Shown: one piece after another, positions 1-4,529 of the stretch
Layout of the letters: each line of letters starts with the position of its first letter
How positions within the stretch are numbered: position 1 is the first letter of the stretch
Assembly: GCA_003456035.1 (NCBI GenBank)
Contig: DMPJ01000167.1
Location: forward strand, 1-5,877
From: Planktothrix sp. UBA8402
GTDB taxonomy: Bacteria; Cyanobacteriota; Cyanobacteriia; Cyanobacteriales; Microcoleaceae
Direction of reading: 5' to 3'
DNA: 5,877 nt
Translations under genes and position numbers: made by a program
Notes under the pieces: model-generated
Database searches by the model: none
Seen by the model: only the letters and a program-made list of their open reading frames with translations
Told to the model about the DNA's origin: nothing

Positions 1-83
1 TAAACTGCGTGAAAATGAGGAGGTGGGTGATCCCCAAAGAAAATTTTGATGATTATTCCGTAAAATCGTGTAACTTCTGGCAT
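1..83 (-). CDS. DUF4160 domain protein, N-terminal fragment (cut by window edge)
   Basis: The minus strand opens with ATG at 83-81 and stays open to base 1, giving 27 codons plus two bases. The visible protein starts MPEVTRFYGIIIKIF and continues GDHPPPHFHAV. The pattern MPxxxRFxGIxI followed about ten residues later by DHxPPHFHA is the hallmark N-terminus of DUF4160, a small (~80-90 aa) bacterial family usually encoded just before a DUF2442 gene; such pairs are thought to act as toxin-antitoxin-like modules, but their biochemistry is not settled. The rest of the gene, and any partner, lie left of the window. A perfect TATAAT box at 114-119 sits in a sensible place upstream. The Shine-Dalgarno is poor. 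The family call rests on sequence pattern recall; a competing plus-strand reading of the same bases shows no recognisable family. Confidence 0.82.
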   Translation of the reverse strand, partial: MPEVTRFYGIIIKIFFGDHPPPHFHAV

Positions 84-113
84 AAAGCTTTTCTAAAAGA
101 GGACATGAGGATT

Positions 114-119
114 ATTATA
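114..119 (-). promoter_or_regulatory. Putative -10 box of the DUF4160 gene
   Basis: Read on the minus strand these bases are TATAAT, a perfect -10 hexamer. Transcription would start near 107, leaving a ~24-nt leader before the ATG at 83. No good -35 hexamer lies 16-18 bases upstream; the base run there is TGTCAT. The call therefore rests on the -10 and its position only. Confidence 0.4.
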
Positions 120-269
120 GCCGAGATCGGGGCAAAATGACATTTTAGATCGAAGGGATTTCCAGTGATCGCTTGTTTGGGGATAGGGGCGCGATCGCTC
201 TTTTTTCACCTCACATATTGCTCAAATTAGTTGTTTTTCCTGATCATTTCTTCTAACAATATCGGATAG

Positions 270-300
270 ATTTTATCATGGAATACTTGCTTTTTGTCAA
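270..300 (-). promoter_or_regulatory. Possible promoter at the edge of repeat A
   Basis: On the minus strand TTGACA (295-300) is followed after 19 bases by TAAAAT (270-275). Both hexamers are close to sigma70 consensus but the spacing is 2 bases longer than ideal. It would fire leftwards towards the DUF4160 gene. The -35 lies in the repeat and is shared with copy B (1152-1157); the -10 lies outside the repeat. Functional status is unknown. Confidence 0.28.
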
Positions 301-402
301 TCTTTTCATCCCTAAATTTGCCACAAGATTAACAGCAGGTAAAGCGGCGCACTACGATCGCGATCGCTTTTTATATATTTTTTCTCAAGTCAGAGCGATC
401 GC
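278..402. repeat. Direct repeat, copy A (partner at 1135-1261)
   Basis: This 125-bp stretch recurs in the same orientation at 1135-1261. In the first 84 bases (278-361 versus 1135-1218) I count only five differences, at 293, 303, 318, 333 and 354 of this copy. The last ~40 bases align with small gaps and end at the shared AGAGCGATC. Both copies begin with ATGGAATACTTGCTT. Homology clearly ends near 402 on the right; on the left it may continue weakly to a shared TTAGTT, but that is not convincing. The two copies bracket the DUF433/DUF5615 gene pair with a period of 857 bp. Confidence 0.9.
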
Positions 403-434
403 CTTGTAGAATAGAGAAACTGCGATCGCTTTTT

Positions 435-767
435 TCAAATAAACTCTATATGATTCTGCATATCCGACGGTTCAAGTACCTCCCAAATCAAAATCAAGCC
501 ACGCACAATTTCACCAAGTGAATGACTATTTTGATGGCAGTAAGCAATACCGTAATGCTCTAAACGGCGCTGATGAAGTGCTAAAAAATCATCATCCTTG
601 GTAAAGATTACTCGTTCTTGAGAAATTGCAAAAGCTAATTGTTCTTCATCAGTTGCACCTAAAAGCCCCGCTTCTGGTGTAGTCGTGACATCAATACCGC
701 GCCTTCTTAAAGCTTCTGCGATCGCCAATTCGACTTGTTCATCCAAATGAAACTGGATCTTTTCCAA
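435..767 (-). CDS. DUF5615 PIN-like protein (putative toxin)
   Basis: This 110-residue protein matches the DUF5615 family, compact PIN-like proteins usually encoded next to a DUF433 partner and regarded as likely VapC-like ribonuclease toxins. Visible family features are FHLDEQV at residues 6-12 with Asp9, a GATDEEQLAFA segment at 37-47 with an acidic pair at 40-41, and VIFTKDDDFLAL at 53-64 with three aspartates. These acidic residues are the expected metal-binding positions of a PIN fold. The start is TTG at 767-765, since no ATG is available and an AGAGGA Shine-Dalgarno lies 7 bases upstream. The gene overlaps the end of the DUF433 gene by 29 bp in another frame, so the two are almost certainly co-transcribed and translationally coupled. 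It ends in TGA. Length is normal for the family, with no sign of damage. RNase activity is inference from the family. Confidence 0.88.
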   Translation of the reverse strand: MEKIQFHLDEQVELAIAEALRRRGIDVTTTPEAGLLGATDEEQLAFAISQERVIFTKDDDFLALHQRRLEHYGIAYCHQNSHSLGEIVRGLILIWEVLEPSDMQNHIEFI

Positions 768-1077
768 GATTATGTCCTCTTAATTTCTGCTGCACCTTGG
801 AAGGAATTTTGGCTTGCAATTCTTGCACAAAAGCTTCACTTTCTCGCATTTGTTGTCGAATTTTCTCAAGATTATCGTGGTAATAAGCCAAAGCTGCGTA
901 TACATCCGCTAAAGTGATTGTAGGATACCGCGACACAATTTCATCAGGGGACATTCCCATCTGTTCGTGCCAAACTACAACATCTTGAACTCTAATCCGA
1001 TGTCCAGCAATGCGCGGTTTACCGCCGCACACTCCGGTAGTAATTTCAATATGCTCTGCAATCACTGCTGCTGTCAT
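739..1077 (-). CDS. DUF433 protein (putative antitoxin)
   Basis: This 112-residue protein is a DUF433 family member, small helix-turn-helix proteins commonly paired with DUF5615 PIN-like proteins and considered their antitoxins. The hallmark is CGGKPRIAGHRIRV at residues 17-30. It is followed by a helical MSPDEIVSRYPTITLADVY segment (42-60) and AALAYYHDN (61-69). The last ~40 residues, rich in Glu, Gln and Lys, form a charged helical tail that could wrap the partner toxin, as antitoxin C-termini often do (inference). The ATG start is supported by TTGAGGAA seven bases upstream. It is the first gene of the pair, and the codons for its Arg-Gly-His near the C-terminus double as the ribosome binding site of the next gene. 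Autoregulation is usual for such modules, but I see no clear operator. Confidence 0.9.
   Translation of the reverse strand: MTAAVIAEHIEITTGVCGGKPRIAGHRIRVQDVVVWHEQMGMSPDEIVSRYPTITLADVYAALAYYHDNLEKIRQQMRESEAFVQELQAKIPSKVQQKLRGHNLGKDPVSFG
775..780 (-). promoter_or_regulatory. Shine-Dalgarno that fixes the TTG start of the DUF5615 gene
   Basis: On the minus strand these bases read AGAGGA, with a 7-base gap to the TTG at 767. No in-frame ATG lies near the N-terminal family motif, so this site is the main evidence for a TTG start. The site is inside the DUF433 coding sequence. Confidence 0.7.
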
Positions 1078-1082
1078 AGAAT

Positions 1083-1090
1083 TTCCTCAA
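1083..1090 (-). promoter_or_regulatory. Shine-Dalgarno of the DUF433 gene
   Basis: The minus strand reads TTGAGGAA, with GAGG seven bases before the ATG at 1077. It supports the chosen start. A TTGACA hexamer at 1152-1157 (minus strand) could be a -35, but the bases 17 downstream (TAGAGA) are a poor -10. Confidence 0.7.
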
Positions 1091-1134
1091 GATTCAAGTT
1101 GGCATCTATATTAGTTTATCCCAAATCATCTCTA

Positions 1135-1261
1135 ATGGAATACTTGCTTATTGTCAATCGTTTCATCCCTAAATCTGCCACAAGATTAATAGCAGGTAAA
1201 GCGGCGCACTGCGATCGCCACGCTTTTTATGTATTTATTTTTCTCAAATCAGAGCGATCAC
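1135..1261. repeat. Direct repeat, copy B (partner at 278-402)
   Basis: This 127-bp stretch is the second copy of the repeat described at 278-402. It lies immediately upstream of the DUF433/DUF5615 pair, 58 bp from the DUF433 start codon, while copy A lies just beyond the end of the pair. It contains one HIP1 site (1211-1218), where copy A has a degenerate ACGATCGC followed by a shifted perfect site. A short plus-strand frame starting at ATG 1135 is shared with copy A, but the five differences all change the amino acid, so it is unlikely to be a protein gene. Confidence 0.9.
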
Positions 1262-1268
1262 ACTTCAC

Positions 1269-1367
1269 TCTTATCCCCCCCTTGGGAAGCAGGGGGTTTG
1301 GGGGGATCTCCACCTATATTACCTAAGAAGATCCCCCCTAGCTCCCATTAGAAAGGGGGGGATAAGA
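1269..1367. repeat. 99-bp imperfect palindrome (MITE-like or structural repeat)
   Basis: The outer arms TCTTATCCCCCCCTT (1269-1283) and AAGGGGGGGATAAGA (1353-1367) are perfect 15-bp inverted repeats. The inner arms GGGGGGATCT (1300-1309) and AGATCCCCCC (1329-1338) add 10 more pairs, and TGGGA/TCCCA (1283-1287/1343-1347) can pair between them, leaving a ~19-base loop. Palindromes with GATCCCCCC-type arms are common between genes in cyanobacteria. This one begins 2 bp after the rep stop codon. It could stop or stabilise rep mRNA, but there is no T run after the stem on the minus strand, so it is not a classical intrinsic terminator. I found no clear target-site duplication. Confidence 0.85.
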
Positions 1368-1369
1368 TG

Positions 1370-4300
1370 TTAGTAGGACTTAAATAGGGAGAGTTGGATG
1401 TAATTAGGAGTAAATCGGAAAGGGTCGGGAGTGGGAGGATTTTCAGCAACAATAATGTCTAATTTACCCGGATATTGACCTTCTAATTTTAACCAATGTT
1501 GAAGAATTTGTTCTCGGTTATCTTGAGGGTTAACCAGGCGATAAACTCGGACTCGTTTTTTGCCTTCGGTTTGGTAGCGAACACAGGTTAAACCATAGCC
1601 AATTTTATCTAAAAACCGCCGTAAAATCGTAATTGGACTAGAACTTTTGGCCAGTCCAATTCCGATAATAGTTTTGATCGCATTTCGATCTTTTAGGGCA
1701 ATTTCGGCAATAGTTTGTAGGTCAACATCGGTATTTTTTAAATCTCGTTTTGGATTTTTTAGTAAGGCAGTAATCCCCAATAATTCCATAATTCCAATGA
1801 TAGCACCCAACTGAGAACGGTTAAAATCAGGAGCAAAAATATTCCCCTGTCCCTGTTCCATTAACCGCCTAGCCATCAACGCATCTCGACCGATTAAATA
1901 GGGCCGACCAACGGTTAAGAAATAATGAATTCTGAGTTGTTCATACCATCCTTGATCATCTTGGTTAATTATATCAGAAGTAACAGCAACCCCATAGCGT
2001 AATTTTAAGTCATATTTACGGATAGCCCGGCGTTGTTCAGGGGTTTTTATTAATTGTTTTTGGAGATAGTAATATTGACTATCACTTAGGTCTGGAGCCT
2101 TAATCACCGCCAAAGATTCCGCTTGATAATTCTGATCTTTGACCGCTAGAATTAGTTCGTTGAGGCTGGGACGTTCTGAACATTCAGGTTTAAATTTTTG
2201 AGTTGATTTAATTGAGTTTTTGGGTATTTTTTTTGCCTGTGGAATCTCAATAATATCATGACCTTCGGCAATTAACGCGGTTAAAATAGTTTCTCGATAA
2301 CGAGCCATTCCCGCATTAAATCGGACTGCCATTTTTGCCCAACAAATCAATGATTCTGCTTGAAATCCCATTTCTAAATCATCTAATTCTTCAAAATCAG
2401 ATTGTTGCAACAAACGAATATTTAAGCGGGTTAATTGTTTGCCACTACTAAGTAAAGAACTCATAGAGGTTGACCCATTTCCCACCTGATTAAATCCTCG
2501 GTTTGCCATCCAAATAAATCTAGGAATATTGTCTCGAATTCTTCCTAATGCTTGACGGACAGAATTTTCCGCTTGAATCCCTTGAAATATTCCCCAAACT
2601 GAGGTAAAATGGTTCTTAATTTCAATACTAACTCCGGTTTCAATCGAAGGGGAAGCTAATACAATATCATATAATTCTAGCAGATTATTAAAGTTAGAAA
2701 TTGCTCCATAGGCCGGATGGCTAGGATCAGCTAAGGATTCTGAATCTATTCTCAGAATTGAACGCTCTGGAAATTGGGTTTTTAAATAGGTTTCTAGGGT
2801 GCGAGTTCCCCATTGACTGGTTAATTTTTGGGCAGATAAACAAACAAAAGGTTTCCCTCCTTCGGCAATATGTTGTTCTAAATCTTTTACCAGTTGGTCA
2901 GGGGTATTTCCTAAATAGTTATAGATTTTCCCTGCTTCATCCGTTGAGGGTTTCCACTCATTTTGAATAATAAAAGGTTGCAGATGTACCCCCGATAAGC
3001 TAGTTAAATAATCAATAGCAATATCGCTTAAATCGGCATCGGAAATCACTACTTGACCATTTCCCCCTAAAACATTTTGCATTAGGGTTTTAAAGGATTT
3101 AAGAATAGAAACCCGATGATTTTGGCAGGTTTCCGAGTTTAATCCATGCCATAAAACTTGTTCAACTTCATCTAAAATCACTAACCCATTTGACCAGTCT
3201 TTGGCTTCAAATTTAACCCCAGAATTAGGATGCAGAGAATCAATACATAATCCATATCCTAAAGCAGAATTAGGGGCGGCAACTGCCGATTTCATGTATT
3301 GTAATCCAAACCGTTGACATAACGCTTCAATAAGTCGAACTCGATGACCGATGACTAATACCCACTTACCATTTTTAATTGCATCTTTAACTATGGTTTC
3401 TAGGACTTTAGTTTTTCCAGTTCCTTTGGGGGATTTAATCGCGATTAATTTAGCAGATTCTGGTATTTTTATCGAGGATAAATAACGACTATTTAGGTCA
3501 ATATCTGCCGGATAAGTTAACCGATTAAAGAAAAAAGCCTGCCAAGTTTCTAACGGTGTTGCATTTTGATAAGCCTGATCAAATATAGTTTGACCTTGTT
3601 CTGTAATTAAATCATCAACTCCCTTACCTAACTTTGGATTCCAGGTGACTATATAGACAGAACATTCTGCTTTTGTGAATAAATATCCGGTTTGCTGAAT
3701 TGCCGAATTAACAGCTTTAATCGTTTTAGGTTTAGTATCTTGATCGAAAACCATATAAATCTTACGATTTTGAGTTGCAAACTGCTGTAACTGCTGAATT
3801 AAAGCAGGTTTAGCGATTCTATTTCCATATTGATCACGGGGAACTCGATAGCCGCTATGAATCCCTGGAAGTGCGATTGCAATATATCCTGCTGTTAGTA
3901 ATGCTCCGGCTTTTTTCGCCCCTTCTGTAATACATAAAGGCAGTTCATGATGATCAATTACCCAGCCCCAAAATCCTAAATCTGGTTGATGGAGTTGCAG
4001 GTCAGAAGGATTAATTTTAACACCATATTTGTGAGCAATTCGTTCCCAAATTGTTAGAGAAATTCTTAGTGCAAAAATCCCCATTGGTGTGTTAGGAGGA
4101 TGTTCATATTTAATTAATTTACGCTGGTCTGAAGTTAAACGGGGTTTGATGGGCTTAAAACATCCCCACAAATCAGGATTTCCGGTCAAAATATCCATCC
4201 CAGAACACCACCAACCACCTTCATAAAGATGCTGATAACGGTTAAGAATAGGTTGAGATATTCGACCTGTATTTAATCTAGGAATAGTATCAGAATAGAG

Positions 4301-4399
4301 AAGATAATCTAACGGACGATACCCCTCCAAAGGAATCACATTCAGTTGAGTTAGTTCTTCGTCAACGCCACTTTCTGTCCACTCTGTCAAATAGTCCAT
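1370..4399 (-). CDS. CyRepA1/DUF3854-type plasmid replication protein (TOPRIM-helicase)
   Basis: This 1009-residue protein resembles cyanobacterial plasmid Rep proteins of the CyRepA1 type, which initiate replication through a primase-like TOPRIM domain joined to a helicase. Numbering from the ATG at 4399, the N-terminus has the family block YLLYSD (33-38) and GGWWCSG (61-67). A DUF3854/TOPRIM domain follows: LCITEGAKKAGALLTAGY (155-172) with Glu159, VFDQDTKPKT (217-226) with Asp219 and Asp221, and GKGVDDLI (258-265). The helicase part has Walker A SPKGTGKT (323-330), Walker B LVILDEVEQ (406-414), SDADLSD (453-459), a motif V-like ASPSIETGVSIE (582-593) and a motif VI-like QALGRIRD (616-623) with probable arginine fingers. 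The last ~380 residues are less recognisable; 923-956 could be a winged helix. A TTG at 4513 would add 38 residues, but they lie across the promoter-like site and look unlike the family. The frame is intact to a TAA at 1370. Confidence 0.87.
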   Translation of the reverse strand: MDYLTEWTESGVDEELTQLNVIPLEGYRPLDYLLYSDTIPRLNTGRISQPILNRYQHLYEGGWWCSGMDILTGNPDLWGCFKPIKPRLTSDQRKLIKYEHPPNTPMGIFALRISLTIWERIAHKYGVKINPSDLQLHQPDLGFWGWVIDHHELPLCITEGAKKAGALLTAGYIAIALPGIHSGYRVPRDQYGNRIAKPALIQQLQQFATQNRKIYMVFDQDTKPKTIKAVNSAIQQTGYLFTKAECSVYIVTWNPKLGKGVDDLITEQGQTIFDQAYQNATPLETWQAFFFNRLTYPADIDLNSRYLSSIKIPESAKLIAIKSPKGTGKTKVLETIVKDAIKNGKWVLVIGHRVRLIEALCQRFGLQYMKSAVAAPNSALGYGLCIDSLHPNSGVKFEAKDWSNGLVILDEVEQVLWHGLNSETCQNHRVSILKSFKTLMQNVLGGNGQVVISDADLSDIAIDYLTSLSGVHLQPFIIQNEWKPSTDEAGKIYNYLGNTPDQLVKDLEQHIAEGGKPFVCLSAQKLTSQWGTRTLETYLKTQFPERSILRIDSESLADPSHPAYGAISNFNNLLELYDIVLASPSIETGVSIEIKNHFTSVWGIFQGIQAENSVRQALGRIRDNIPRFIWMANRGFNQVGNGSTSMSSLLSSGKQLTRLNIRLLQQSDFEELDDLEMGFQAESLICWAKMAVRFNAGMARYRETILTALIAEGHDIIEIPQAKKIPKNSIKSTQKFKPECSERPSLNELILAVKDQNYQAESLAVIKAPDLSDSQYYYLQKQLIKTPEQRRAIRKYDLKLRYGVAVTSDIINQDDQGWYEQLRIHYFLTVGRPYLIGRDALMARRLMEQGQGNIFAPDFNRSQLGAIIGIMELLGITALLKNPKRDLKNTDVDLQTIAEIALKDRNAIKTIIGIGLAKSSSPITILRRFLDKIGYGLTCVRYQTEGKKRVRVYRLVNPQDNREQILQHWLKLEGQYPGKLDIIVAENPPTPDPFRFTPNYIQLSLFKSY

Positions 4400-4453
4400 T
4401 TCTCTCTCATTTTTACTGCGGATTTTTAAGCGTAACCCTAGGATGAAAGGATA

Positions 4454-4485
4454 AGTATAAATTTTTGTAAACGTTTTGACGTCAA
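4454..4485 (-). promoter_or_regulatory. Putative rep promoter
   Basis: On the minus strand TTGACG (4480-4485) and TATACT (4454-4459) match five of six bases each of the -35 and -10 consensus. The spacing of 20 bases is long, which often means weak or activator-dependent transcription. Predicted start is near 4447, giving a ~48-nt leader before the ATG at 4399. A weak GAGAGAG Shine-Dalgarno lies at 4402-4408. The site lies between the ATPase stop codon and the rep start, so rep may be transcribed independently of the upstream gene. Confidence 0.4.
4469..4485. promoter_or_regulatory. Twin overlapping palindromes, possible operator or Rep-binding site
   Basis: Two perfect palindromes overlap by one base: AAACGTTT (4469-4476) and TTGACGTCAA (4476-4485). 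The second covers the putative -35 of rep, so a bound protein there would block or modulate rep transcription. Flanking copies of AAATTTTT at 4459-4466 and 4488-4495 make the region AT-rich. The palindromes are seen directly; an operator or origin role is inference. Confidence 0.4.
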
Positions 4486-4529
4486 GCAAATTTTTATCCA
4501 CAAATAGGTACAATTTATGCTAGATAAAA

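Larger units (their letters stand above)
191..429. repeat. Cluster of HIP1 octamers
   Basis: The palindrome GCGATCGC occurs at 191-198, 360-367, 395-402 and 422-429. Two further copies lie at 718-725, inside the DUF5615 gene, and at 1211-1218, inside the second direct repeat. HIP1 is the highly over-represented octamer of many cyanobacterial chromosomes, linked to DNA methylation. No copy was found from 1262 to the right end. The otherwise gene-free stretch 84-434 holds these sites, the DUF4160 promoter box and direct repeat copy A; I see nothing else in it. Confidence 0.9.

Noticed and set aside
15..140. Plus-strand open frame at the left edge starting MRRWVIPKENFDDY
   Set aside because: It overlaps the minus-strand frame with the DUF4160 pattern MPxxxRFxGI and DHxPPHFHA. 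The plus-strand product matches nothing I recognise.
278..409. Short plus-strand ORF (43 aa) starting at ATG in repeat copy A, also open in copy B
   Set aside because: The five clear differences between copies all change the amino acid in this frame and none is silent, so there is no sign of selection on this protein. In copy B the frame runs on into the palindrome.
395..435. Hairpin of two HIP1 sites followed by six Ts, resembling a plus-strand terminator
   Set aside because: No plus-strand gene precedes it, and HIP1 sites are palindromes so any two can pair. For the minus-strand DUF5615 gene the T run is on the wrong side.
735..917. Plus-strand ORF of 60 aa
   Set aside because: It is antisense to the well-supported DUF433 gene and shows no family features.
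967..1326. Plus-strand ORF of 119 aa
   Set aside because: It is antisense to the DUF433 start, then crosses repeat B and the palindrome; a composite of unrelated pieces.
2758..2970. Plus-strand ORF of 70 aa inside rep
   Set aside because: It is a shadow of the helicase region, which has conserved motifs on the minus strand.
4400..4513. TTG start giving a rep protein 38 residues longer
   Set aside because: The extra residues lie over a promoter-like palindrome, and the family-like sequence begins just after the ATG at 4399. It remains possible but less likely.
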